Assembly: GCA_016935555.1 (NCBI GenBank)
Contig: JAFGQR010000116.1
Coordinates: 1-39,830, forward strand
Source: Verrucomicrobiota bacterium
Lineage (GTDB): Bacteria > Verrucomicrobiota > Verrucomicrobiia > Limisphaerales > JAFGQR01
DNA length: 39,830 bases
Direction: 5' to 3'
Shown: in pieces, positions 21,001-27,597 of the stretch
Position numbering within the stretch: the stretch's first letter is position 1
Layout: every line of letters begins with the position of its first letter
The notes under the pieces: generated by a model
What the model was told of the DNA's origin: nothing
The model's input: only the letters and a program-made list of their open reading frames with translations
The model's database searches: none
Position numbers and translations under genes: made by a program

Positions 21001-22519
21001 TGCCACCGCCGGCGCCTTCGAGCTGACCGCGGTCGCCACCGACGACCTCGGCTCCACCGGCACCTCCGTGCCCCTCACGGTCCTCGTCAACCTCGCCCCC
21101 GTCGTCACCCTCATCAGCCCCACCAACGGCGCCATCTTCCCCAGCAACGCCACGCTTCGCCTCGCCGCCACCGCCGCCGACGTCGGCGGCCAGATCGACC
21201 AGGTCGCCTTCTACGCCGGCTCCAACCTCCTGGGCAGCGCCTCCCAATCCCCCTACGAATTCCTTTGGCCCCACGTCCCCGACGGCCAATACGCCATCAC
21301 CGCCCACGCCCGCGACAACGACGGAACCGTCAGCGTCTCCTCTCCGGCCCTCGTCTGGGTCAATACCCCCCGCGGCCTGTTTGCCGACGCCTTCGCCCAA
21401 CGCAGTTTCATCGGCGGCGACACCAATTACCTCACCGGCGATAACACCCCCTACACCCGCGAACCGGGCGAACCCCGGCACCTCGACCGCAACGGGTCGC
21501 ATTCGGCGTGGATCACCTGGACCGCTCCCGCCTCGGGCCGTTGCACCGTGGACACGATTGGCAGTGATTTCGACACCGTCCTGGCCATCTACACGTTTAA
21601 TGTCACCGGACCCGCCGCCGTCAGCAACCTCTTCCTCGTGGCGAGCGACGACGACGGCGGCGGCCCCATCTACCCCGTCAGCCGCGCCACGTTCGATGCC
21701 ACCGCGGGCGTCGCCTACCACATCGCCGTCGACGGTTATTCCACCGTCGATTACGGAATGATCCAGTTCCACGTGAGCCTGCTCCGCTTCAGCCCCGTCA
21801 TCACCCAGCAGCCCGCCAGCCAAACCGCCACTCCGGGCGACACGGTCAGCTTCAAGGTCGCCGCCGCGGGGCCGGGGCCGTTGCGCTACCAGTGGTGGCA
21901 CAATGGCGCCGCCATCCCCGCCGCCACCGCCGCCACCCTCCTCCTGCCCGCCGTCCAACCGGCCCACGAAGGCATCTACCTCGCCGTCGTCAGCAACACC
22001 TCGGGCGCGGCCACCAGCGCCCCCACCACCCTCATCCTCCGCAGCCCGCCCACTCTCACCCAGCAGCCCCAAACGCAAATCGTCTCCCTGGGCAGCAGCG
22101 CCACGTTCCGTGTCGCCGCGGCCGGCGAGGGACCGTTCACCTACCAATGGAAACTCCACGGCGTTGCCGTGACCGGCGCCACCGGGCCAACCCTGGACAT
22201 CCCCAATGTCCAATACACCAACGCGGGCCCCTATTCGGCCGAGGTCGGCAACGGCTGGGCCGCAGTCTCCAGCCAGACGGCGTGGCTTGTCGTCCCCCCC
22301 AGAATCGTCGAAAGCACCCTGCTCCCCGGCCAGATCCGACTGGTCCTTCACGGCACCCCCGGATGCCCCCACGCCCTCGACACGTCCTCCAACCTCGTTA
22401 CCTGGACCGAGGCCGCCACCCTCCAAAGCCCCACTGTGGAAGCCTCCTTCACCCGCGAGCTCCCCCCCGGCCAGCGTTCCGAATTCTACCGCGTCCGGGC
22501 CGTGCCGCCCGCCCTGTAG
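12008..22519 (+). CDS. Giant secreted CotH / lamin-tail / Ig mosaic protein
   Basis: A single 10.5-kb gene for 3,503 residues. The ATG at 12008 gives a signal peptide (MKQLAIRTWVLAAALAAAA); a GTG at 11972 is in frame but would spoil it. Approximate modules: lamin-tail domain (25-135); CotH kinase-like domain (335-700, with FPEDGNGNVYR near 480 and GHDFDTVFGEG near 596); jelly-roll, galactose-binding-like domain (716-878, DDGAVVYLNG); right-handed beta-helix (965-1355); lamin-tail (1441-1578, 1586-1715); second jelly-roll (1736-1903); four more lamin-tail domains (1911-2565); three Ig-like domains (2571-2825, LSYQW); Calx-beta (2828-2936); two bacterial Ig domains (2937-3120); a PPC-like domain (3121-3260); two Ig domains (to 3428). 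It ends in a C-terminal module (LDTSSNLVTW, FYRVRAV). CotH proteins can be secreted atypical kinases, but the role of this architecture is unknown. Surface or adhesive display is an inference. No membrane anchor or sorting signal is obvious. Confidence 0.88.
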   Translation: MKQLAIRTWVLAAALAAAAPAPAGVVIHEIMYRPESFPENTALEWIELWNPDRTPVSLNGWRISRGVEYAFGNVTLPAGGYLVVAADQAAFRTQYPSVTNVVGNWTGKLANNGETVEIEDAQGQEVDQVEYASEGDWAIRRRGLDDRGTRGWEWFAEADGAGKTLELKNPRLPNEYGQNWGASLVVNGTPGGPNSLHTPNTPPLILDVRHSPAIPRSTDFVRIGARLVDEQTTGLTAMLYYRDASSATPPPFEVLPMHDDGEHNDGAAGDGTFGALLPPMAALTVVEFYVEASDDATHQSTWPAPAAVASDQTGPATQSANALYQVDDEDYAGSQPIYRIIMTEEERLIYEAINRSSDAEMNATFVTRDGNSEDLRYNAGIRTRGAGSRGSTPRNNRVNIPNDRPWKGLSAINLNSRYTHAQLAGGTFAALSGLPVSDVRAIQYRINGVNPARSGSPQYGSFVAVEPIGGEWAGRHFPEDGNGNVYRASRAPWTANLRYRGTNYVTYQNEGYSKNSNSSVNDWTDLFQLTYALSTNVSDTDYVQAVRANLNVEEALRYFAACNLIDYSETSLCIGVGDDYALYRGITDPRFRIVGHDFDTVFGEGDTAGNATESIWVMIDRPPTSDPAQRATVLERFMRHPDFAPIYHRTLLELIDTTYSAEQVNPMIDQTLGSWMPQLITDRMKTFASNRRAFVRSQIPLMLQFTGFVASATTLVPYGSDWKYLDTGADQGTAWRAPAFNDADWKSGPAQLGYGDGDEATVVSYGPSSSSKYITTYFRRAFLVENVSKITSVNLGIIRDDGAVVYLNGTEVLRSATMPSGTITFSTRAASGASDNTRDTAILSSGLLVDGVNVLAVEIHQDSGSSSDISFDLELVGVESASVSPSGKVTLAGLANVLDTRFVQVNGLDAAWTSWNGVWHASLQLLPGVNRVVLQAFDSNRVELDRAFVDLTFDDGNEQFVSGAIAGPTTWRAVDGPYHVTADITVGNDATLAVEPGTTVYFEPGTRLSVSGSGHLVVEGTDTRRIRLALAPGRTGAWGGLDIADSAQEQRIAHADFDVAGSGGYHVNARNAVLFMDDCTFTNAAAQYLNLDHTSFAIRRCVFPDNPGVEFIHGVGLPPAGYGILQSNWFGSPLTGLNDVIDFTGGQRPGAILQILDNVFNGAPDDILDLDGTDAWIEGNRFLHAHKNNTHAGDTASAISGGADAGRTSRLTIARNLFFDCDHMVLCKEGNVYTLVNNTVVAMSLGAVNFNEPERGTAPGAGAILEGNIIWNVPQLFLNYTAAVTQVTVNRSILPAPWSGTGNLVADPRLSNLDTNTITWQTLPHDFRLRAGSPATGTGPNGLDMGGLVPGGASISGEPPPLTASSDATLVVGGPGITHYRWKLNDGAYGVELPVASIIQLSGLTHGTYAVSVLGKNDAGVWQDATRPTVSKFWTVQSGLSRIVLNEVMPRNTSAVLINGGYPDWVELHNAGAQPVNLAGFGLSDNPADPFRFTVPAGTTVPAGGYLVMLANNPDGTTNHLHLGFGLNAAGDALYLHRPDGALMDAIVFGSQVADLAIGRRSDDTWGLTEPTPEARNVAAAVGDSRRLFINEWLASGRAPFTDDFVELYNRDTLPAALSGLYLTDHLPTLPLRHPLPPLSYVPAGGFVVFLADGNADAGPDHLGFRLSADQGTVALVAADGAVIDQVFYGPQTTDISEGRRPDGAAYIGALASPTPGAPNPGPPPVVTVSNIVVDLISMTDTFWRYDNTGLDLGAAWRDAGYSDESWSLGIGLFGYETKPTVYPYPFNTTIPAPNQAGGHLTVYYRTHFQWTNAADFVLYATNYVDDGAVYYINGVEVDRLRLDGEVTYDTEADNQSSEGTAEVRVLRQDSLVEGDNVLAVEVHQGSPTSSDAVFGLALAAVKSITNIVATGVVLNEVLARNLSWTNRDASVCDWVELHNPSSRDTGLSGMSLSDDSTQPRRWVFPNGVTLPAGGYLAVLFDGTRPPTSGADPVLNTGFGLNAGNGDEVYLFDTPANGGVLLDVVSFGIQAADYSIGRVQDGVGAWELNQPTPGARNVPVTLGTVTTLKINEWMADPPPNTDDWFELFNPNAQPAALGGLHLTDNLGNRTKYQIPKLSFIGTGPHAFVEFRADDNAGNGANHVNFKLSAGGESLGLFAADGSQIDAVVFGSQAESVSEGRFPDGSATLERFPGVDTPGASNLRLLESVVVNEVLTHTDLPLEDAIELYNTTTEAIDLGGWFVTDNENVPHKFRIPDGTVLDGLGYAVLYEYQFNPDFSGLSPNFALSSARGDDVYLYPADAAGQLLGYRGGVHFGAAENGVSLGRHLTSVGVDFTVLSGMTFGTAVTAEDPPGQVTVFRTGLGASNAYPSVGPIVVNEIHYHPPDIVTASGTNENTRDEFVELYNLTPNLVPLYDPQFPTNTWRLRDAVDFDFPPGTAMPAHSCLLVVSFDPATNATELADFRARYGIAPAVPILGPYDGVLANSTEDLELKKPDAPVPPEGTEAGLVPYVMADHFRYADEAPWPSLADGVGPGMGYSLQRRLPSLYANDPVHWHAAVPTPGAPNGPPVTAPPTIVSLTPPVLAPAGSSVTLTAVVSGPGPQTYAWRFNGRELAGATGPTLTLDNLQPAQSGVYSFLAVNPGGAASAATRIDVQIAPHILQHPQSALVAAGASVTFAVIARGTPPLSYQWFFNGSPVPGATRAALEVASAQTNNAGRYAVVVTNHLGAATSQVATLDIQLPPFIVRQPTHTDVLIGRTVTLTVEATGTAPLSYQWYYGDSAIPGRTSTSLVLADAQPVNAGPYSVRIFNSVGMTHSQTATLTVLPPPLVTAAAPDPVASEPGDSGWFRLTRTGGTGAPLTVYFQVSGTATRGADYLPLGASLTIPAGAGVADLEVAVVNNDVLEGNETVILTVLPAPEYDPGTPASAGVTIFDDDNKAPQVAITNLAHGTVFTLPAVIPLQAQASDVDGRVVRVEFFSQGTNRLGVVTNAPYAITWTNATAGAFELTAVATDDLGSTGTSVPLTVLVNLAPVVTLISPTNGAIFPSNATLRLAATAADVGGQIDQVAFYAGSNLLGSASQSPYEFLWPHVPDGQYAITAHARDNDGTVSVSSPALVWVNTPRGLFADAFAQRSFIGGDTNYLTGDNTPYTREPGEPRHLDRNGSHSAWITWTAPASGRCTVDTIGSDFDTVLAIYTFNVTGPAAVSNLFLVASDDDGGGPIYPVSRATFDATAGVAYHIAVDGYSTVDYGMIQFHVSLLRFSPVITQQPASQTATPGDTVSFKVAAAGPGPLRYQWWHNGAAIPAATAATLLLPAVQPAHEGIYLAVVSNTSGAATSAPTTLILRSPPTLTQQPQTQIVSLGSSATFRVAAAGEGPFTYQWKLHGVAVTGATGPTLDIPNVQYTNAGPYSAEVGNGWAAVSSQTAWLVVPPRIVESTLLPGQIRLVLHGTPGCPHALDTSSNLVTWTEAATLQSPTVEASFTRELPPGQRSEFYRVRAVPPAL

Positions 22520-22783
22520 ACGGCCGCCATCCGCGTCCCCCGCCGGCGTTCCGTTTGCCCCGGGCGCAACGGATGTTGCTTAATTGCCAAAATAGGTGAG
22601 GGCACGCGGCCGGGGGAGTCCTAGCGTGAGCCGCGTGGTGATCGGCGAAGTGTTCCGGGAGCCGGGACGGTTGGCGGGGGGAGGGCGCTGACATTGTCGG
22701 GGGTGGCAGCACCGGAAGGAGTCCGTTCATCGCCGCGATGCGGAAGGGCATCGGTGGCAGGCAACCCGAGATTTGATTGGAAC
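22520..22783. promoter_or_regulatory. Leader region before the PFOR gene
   Basis: These 264 bp are GC-rich apart from one AT-rich pocket (about 22572-22597, TTGCTTAATTGCCAAAATAGG), the best candidate promoter area for the PFOR gene although spacing to consensus hexamers is poor. The in-frame extension from 22694 to 22784 has no conserved features. I found no terminator for the giant gene. Confidence 0.3.
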
Positions 22784-25700
22784 ATGAGCAACAAACAATA
22801 CACTACAATTGATGGCAACGAGGCCGTCTCCTACGCGTCCTATCGCCTCAATGAAGTCATGGCGATCTATCCCATCACCCCCTCCTCCAACATGGGCGAG
22901 TGGTGCGACCAGTGGGCCGCCGAAGGCAAACGCAACGTCTGGGGCACCATCCCCTCCGTGGTCGAAATGCAAAGCGAAGGGGGCGCCGCCGGGGCCATCC
23001 ACGGGGCGCTCCAAACAGGGGCGCTGGCCAACACCTACACCGCCTCCCAGGGGTTGCTGCTCAAAATCCCCAACATGTTCAAGATCGCAGGCGAACTCCT
23101 CCCCACCGTGTTCCATGTCTCCGCCCGCACCCTGGCCACCCACGCCCTGTCCATCTTCGGCGACCATAGCGACATCATGGCGGCGCGGTCGACCGGCTTC
23201 GCCATGCTCGGCGCCGCCAGCGTCCAGGAAGCCATGGACTTCGCCGTCATCGCCCAGGCCGCCACCTTCCCGTCCCGCGTGCCGTTCGTTCATTTCTTCG
23301 ACGGCTTCCGCACCTCCCATGAGGTCCAGAAAATCCACGTCGTCCCGGATGACGTCATGCGCAGCCTGATGGACATGGACGCCATCGCGGCGCACCGCAA
23401 CCGCTCCATGTCCCCCGACCGGCCCGTCCTGCGCGGCACCGCCCAGAATCCCGACGCCTTCTTCCAGGGCCGCGAAGCCTGCAACCCCTACTTCGACGCC
23501 TGCCCCGGCATCGTCCAAAAGGTCATGGACGACTTCGCGCAAAAAGTCGGACGGGTCTACCAGCTCTTCCAATACGTGGGCGCCCCCGACGCCGAGCGCC
23601 TCGTCATCCTGATGGGCTCCGGCTGCGAGACGGCCCATGAAGCGGTGGATTACCTGGTTGAACACGGCGAGAAAGTGGGGGTCCTCAAGGTGCGCCTCTA
23701 CCGGCCGTTCGACATGAAACGCTTCCTCGCCAGCATCCCGGCCACGGTCAAATCCATCGCCGTCCTCGACCGCACCAAGGAGCCCGGCGCCGCGGGCGAA
23801 CCGCTCTACCAGGATTGCGTCGCCGCCTTCTACGAGGGGGTGGCCAACGGCTGGACCCCGTTCAAAACCATGCCCACTATCATCGGCGGCCGCTACGGGC
23901 TGTCCTCCAAGGAATTCACCCCCGCCATGGTCAAGGCCGTCTTCGACAATCTCCAGGCTGCCCAGCCCAAGACGCACTTCACCGTGGGCATCCACGACGA
24001 CGTGTCCCACACCAGCCTCGACTATGATCCGGAGTTTTCCACCGAGGGCGGCGACGTCATCCGCGCCATGTTCTACGGCCTGGGCGCCGACGGCACCGTG
24101 GGGGCCAACAAAAACTCGATCAAAATCATCGGCGAAGGCACCGGCAACTACGCCCAGGGCTATTTCGTCTACGACTCGAGAAAATCCGGCTCGATGACCG
24201 TGTCCCACCTGCGCTTCGGCCCCAGCGAAATCCGCTCCACCTACCTCGTCAGCAAAGCCAACTTCGTCGCCTGCCACCAACCGGTGTTCCTGGAACGCCA
24301 TGACGTCATCAAACCCCTCGTCCAAGGCGGCACGTTCCTGCTGAATACGCCCTACTCGAAAGACGAGATCTGGGAGAAGCTCCCGCAGCCCATCCAGGAA
24401 GGGCTCGTCCGCAAACAGGCCAAGTTCTACGTCATCGACGCCACCCACGTCGCCCGCGAAAGCGGCATGGGCGGACGCATCAACACCATCATGCAGGCCT
24501 GCTTCTTCGCCCTGTCGGGCGTCCTGCCCAAGGACGAGGCCATCGAGGCCATCAAATACTCCATCCAAAAAACCTACGGCAAAAAAGGCGAGGAAGTCGT
24601 CCGAAAAAACATCGAAGCCGTCAACCACACCCTCGCCAATCTGCACCAAGTCGCCGTGCCCGCCCGGGTCACCAGCACCGAGCCGCTCCAGCCCGGCGTC
24701 TCGCCGGATGCCCCGGAATACATCCGCAATGTCCTGGGCAAACTCGCTTTGAACCTCGGCGACGAATTGCCCGTCAGCGCCTTCCCCTGCGACGGCACCT
24801 TCCCGACCAATAGCGCCCGCTACGAGAAACGCAACCTCGCCCTCGATATCCCCGTCTGGGACGAAAAGACCTGCATCCAGTGCGCCAAATGCGTCGCCGT
24901 CTGCCCCCACGCCGCCATCCGGATGAAAGTCTACAACCCTGCCGCCCTGGCCGGCGCTCCGCCCGCGTTCAAAGCTGTCGACGCGCGCAGCCCCGATTGG
25001 AAAGGACTCAAGTTCACCCTCCAGGTTGCGCCCGAAGATTGCACCGGCTGCACGCTCTGCGTGGAAGTGTGCCCCGCCCGCAACAAGACGGAAGCCAAGC
25101 TCAAGGCCATCAACATGCGTCCCCAGGCGCCACTGCGCTTGCAGGAACGCGAGAACTGGAACTTCTTCCTCGGGCTGCCCGAGATGGACCGGCGCAAAAT
25201 CAAGGTCACCCAGCTGCGCTCCCAGCAGGTCATGCAGCCCCTCTTCGAGTTCTCCGGCGCCTGCGCCGGCTGCGGCGAAACGCCCTACGTCAAGATGCTC
25301 TCCCAGCTCTTCGGCGACCGCGCGATCATCGCCAACGCCACCGGCTGCTCCTCCATCTACGGCGGCAACCTGCCCACCACCCCCTACGCCAAAAACCACG
25401 ACGGCCGCGGCCCCACGTGGTGCAACTCCCTGTTCGAAGACAACGCCGAGTTCGGCCTGGGCTTCCGTGTGTCGATCGACAAGCAAAAGGCGTTCGCCGA
25501 GGACCTGGTGCGGACCCTGGCCCCCAGCCTCGGCCAGGACCTGGTCGACGGGCTGGTCAACGCCCGTCAAACCGACGAGGCCGGCATCATCCAACAGCGC
25601 GAGCGCGTCGCCGCGCTCAAGCAGAAGCTCCAGGGCAACGGCTCGCTCGAAGCCAGGCTGCTCCTGCCGATCGCCGACCACCTCGTCCGCAAAAGCGTGT

Positions 25701-26392
25701 GGATTCTCGGCGGCGACGGCTGGGCCTACGACATCGGCTACGGCGGCCTCGACCACGTCCTGGCCTCGGGCCGCGACGTCAACGTGCTCGTCCTCGACAC
25801 CGAGGTCTACTCCAATACCGGCGGCCAGGCCTCCAAGGCGACACCCCGGGGCGCCGTCGCCAAGTTCGCCGCCGGCGGCAAGCAGATGGCCAAGAAAGAT
25901 CTCGGCCTGATGGCCATGATCTACGGCAACATCTACGTCGCCAGCGTTGCCATGGGCGCCAAGGACGAGCAAACCCTCCGCGCCTTCGTCGAAGCCGAAT
26001 CCTACCCCGGCCCGTCCCTGATCATCGCCTACAGCCACTGCATCGCCCACGGCATCGCCGTGGACATGGGCGTCGGCATGCGCCAGCAACGCACCCTCGT
26101 CAACACCGGCCAGTGGCTGCTCTACCGCTACGACCCGCGCCGCGCCGACGCCGGCGAAAACCCGCTCCAACTCGATTCCACCGCCGCCAAACTCAAGGTG
26201 CAGGAGTTCCTCCTCTCCGAAAACCGCTTCAAAATGCTCACCAAAAGCCGGCCGGACGAAGCCAAACGCCTCTTCGCTCTGGCCCAAAAGGACGTCGACA
26301 CCCGCTGGCAGCTCTATGCCCACCTGTCGTCCCGGAAACAGGACGTCAACGGCCAGCCCCCCAAACCCGCCGCCACCCCCGCCGCCCCATGA
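22784..26392 (+). CDS. nifJ: Pyruvate:ferredoxin (flavodoxin) oxidoreductase
   Basis: Homodimeric single-chain PFOR of 1,202 residues, the usual length. It oxidises pyruvate to acetyl-CoA and CO2 and passes electrons to ferredoxin or flavodoxin in the cytoplasm. The start at 22784 leads into YTTIDGNEAVSYASYRLNEV and YPITPSSNMGEW, the classic N-terminal motifs. The domains follow in order: pyrimidine-binding and transketolase-like domains, the gamma domain, a 2x[4Fe-4S] ferredoxin domain (CIQCAKCVAVCP near residue 697, CTGCTLCVEVCP near 753), and the proximal-cluster/TPP part. That last part has CAGCGETPYVK near 827, GDGWAYDIGYGGLDHVLASG near 977 and SNTGGQASKATP. All cluster ligands and the TPP motif are present, so it should be active. 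It is followed after 89 nt by a DHOD-like gene. It implies oxygen-sensitive, ferredoxin-linked metabolism. Confidence 0.96.
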   Translation: MSNKQYTTIDGNEAVSYASYRLNEVMAIYPITPSSNMGEWCDQWAAEGKRNVWGTIPSVVEMQSEGGAAGAIHGALQTGALANTYTASQGLLLKIPNMFKIAGELLPTVFHVSARTLATHALSIFGDHSDIMAARSTGFAMLGAASVQEAMDFAVIAQAATFPSRVPFVHFFDGFRTSHEVQKIHVVPDDVMRSLMDMDAIAAHRNRSMSPDRPVLRGTAQNPDAFFQGREACNPYFDACPGIVQKVMDDFAQKVGRVYQLFQYVGAPDAERLVILMGSGCETAHEAVDYLVEHGEKVGVLKVRLYRPFDMKRFLASIPATVKSIAVLDRTKEPGAAGEPLYQDCVAAFYEGVANGWTPFKTMPTIIGGRYGLSSKEFTPAMVKAVFDNLQAAQPKTHFTVGIHDDVSHTSLDYDPEFSTEGGDVIRAMFYGLGADGTVGANKNSIKIIGEGTGNYAQGYFVYDSRKSGSMTVSHLRFGPSEIRSTYLVSKANFVACHQPVFLERHDVIKPLVQGGTFLLNTPYSKDEIWEKLPQPIQEGLVRKQAKFYVIDATHVARESGMGGRINTIMQACFFALSGVLPKDEAIEAIKYSIQKTYGKKGEEVVRKNIEAVNHTLANLHQVAVPARVTSTEPLQPGVSPDAPEYIRNVLGKLALNLGDELPVSAFPCDGTFPTNSARYEKRNLALDIPVWDEKTCIQCAKCVAVCPHAAIRMKVYNPAALAGAPPAFKAVDARSPDWKGLKFTLQVAPEDCTGCTLCVEVCPARNKTEAKLKAINMRPQAPLRLQERENWNFFLGLPEMDRRKIKVTQLRSQQVMQPLFEFSGACAGCGETPYVKMLSQLFGDRAIIANATGCSSIYGGNLPTTPYAKNHDGRGPTWCNSLFEDNAEFGLGFRVSIDKQKAFAEDLVRTLAPSLGQDLVDGLVNARQTDEAGIIQQRERVAALKQKLQGNGSLEARLLLPIADHLVRKSVWILGGDGWAYDIGYGGLDHVLASGRDVNVLVLDTEVYSNTGGQASKATPRGAVAKFAAGGKQMAKKDLGLMAMIYGNIYVASVAMGAKDEQTLRAFVEAESYPGPSLIIAYSHCIAHGIAVDMGVGMRQQRTLVNTGQWLLYRYDPRRADAGENPLQLDSTAAKLKVQEFLLSENRFKMLTKSRPDEAKRLFALAQKDVDTRWQLYAHLSSRKQDVNGQPPKPAATPAAP

Positions 26393-26400
26393 TTTGTGCC

Positions 26401-26447
26401 CGGGCGCCGGCAGCCCCCCCTCCAGGGGCCGCCCGCCGGCGCTCCCG
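26401..26447 (+). other. Intercistronic hairpin after PFOR
   Basis: CGGGCGCCGGC pairs with GCCGGCGCTCCCG (two-base bulge), enclosing a smaller CCCC-TCCA-GGGG hairpin. The structure lies between the PFOR stop and the next start and has no T-run. It may attenuate readthrough or stabilise the upstream mRNA rather than end transcription. Confidence 0.4.
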
Positions 26448-26481
26448 CGTAACCTCCTCAACCATGTAAACCCATCCCACC

Positions 26482-27486
26482 ATGGACCTGACCACCACTT
26501 ATCTCGGCCTCACCCTGCGCAACCCGCTCGTCCTTTCCGCCTCGCCGCTGTCCGAAAACACGGACAACCTCAAAAGGGCCCAGGACGCCGGCGCCGCCGC
26601 GGTCGTGCTGCACTCCCTCTTCGAGGAGCAACTCCGACGCGAGAGCGAGGAACTCGATTACCACATGTCGCACGGCACCGAGAGCTTCGCGGAAGCGCTC
26701 AGCTACTTCCCCGAGCCCGCCGAATACCGGCTCGGCCCCGAGGATTACCTCGAGCACATCGCCAAGGCCAAGGCCGCCGTCAACATCCCCGTCATCGCCA
26801 GCCTCAACGGCGCGTCCGTCGGCGGCTGGACCGAATACGCCCGCAAGTGCCAGGAGGCCGGCGCCGACGCCCTCGAACTGAATATTTACTACATCCCCAC
26901 CCGCCTCGAGCTGACCGCCGCCGAGGTGGAACAGACCTACATCGATATTCTCAAAGCCGTCAAAGGCGTCGTGACCCTCCCGGTGGCCGTGAAACTCAGC
27001 CCGTTCTTCAGCAGCATGGGGAACATGGCCCGGCGCCTCGACCAGGCCGGCGCCAACGGCCTCGTCCTCTTCAACCGATTCTACCAGCCGGACATCAACC
27101 TCGACACCCTCGAGGTCGAACACAGCGTCCTCCTCAGCACCCCCCAAGCCCGCCGCCTCCCCCTGCGCTGGATCGCCGTGCTCTATGGCCGCATCCGCGC
27201 GGACCTCGCCGCCACCAGCGGCATCCACAACGCCTACGACGTCCTCAAAGTCCTCATGGCCGGCGCCAGCGTCACCATGCTCTGCTCCGTCCTCATGAAA
27301 CAAGGCATCGACTTCCTCCGCGTCATCGAACGCGAAATGCGCACCTGGATGGAACAGCACGAATACGAATCCGTCCAACAGCTCCAGGGCAGCCTCAGCC
27401 AAAAAAACTGTCCCGACCCCAGCGCCTTCGAACGCGCCCAATACATGAGAATCCTCACGTCCTGGCGTCCCCCCGCCTCCTCCTGA
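26482..27486 (+). CDS. Dihydroorotate-dehydrogenase-like flavoprotein
   Basis: 334-residue FMN-binding TIM barrel of the DHOD-like family. MDLTTTYLGLTLRNPLVLSA is the family's N-terminal signature, NIPVIASLNGAS and ALELNIYYIPT are inner strands, and LPVAVKLSPFFSS holds the conserved Lys on the flavin side. The C-terminal part, GIHNAYDVLKVLMAGASVTM, is the phosphate-binding region. It is close to, but probably not the same as, pyrimidine-biosynthetic PyrD. Genes annotated as 'DHOD-like' are commonly found next to PFOR in Verrucomicrobia-type and gut anaerobe genomes, and a redox role beside PFOR is an inference. The spacing to PFOR is 89 nt on the same strand, with a hairpin between. The start is unambiguous. 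Confidence 0.85.
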   Translation: MDLTTTYLGLTLRNPLVLSASPLSENTDNLKRAQDAGAAAVVLHSLFEEQLRRESEELDYHMSHGTESFAEALSYFPEPAEYRLGPEDYLEHIAKAKAAVNIPVIASLNGASVGGWTEYARKCQEAGADALELNIYYIPTRLELTAAEVEQTYIDILKAVKGVVTLPVAVKLSPFFSSMGNMARRLDQAGANGLVLFNRFYQPDINLDTLEVEHSVLLSTPQARRLPLRWIAVLYGRIRADLAATSGIHNAYDVLKVLMAGASVTMLCSVLMKQGIDFLRVIEREMRTWMEQHEYESVQQLQGSLSQKNCPDPSAFERAQYMRILTSWRPPASS

Positions 27487-27597
27487 TTCGCCCCCCCGCT
27501 CCAGTTTCGAGCCCAGTACCCCACGCGCGCCCCGCCGGAAACCCAGGCCCATGAACCCCACCGCCGCCAGATCCTGTCGACCCGCCCCAACCCCGCG

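Noticed and set aside
16691..22426. 1,911-codon open frame antisense to the giant gene
   Set aside because: Its product is low-complexity Gly/Val/Asp-rich sequence with no motif. It mirrors the codon bias of the real gene in a high-GC genome.
22727..26461. 1,244-codon open frame antisense to PFOR
   Set aside because: A shadow of nifJ; no family motif, and the sense strand has every PFOR cluster ligand.
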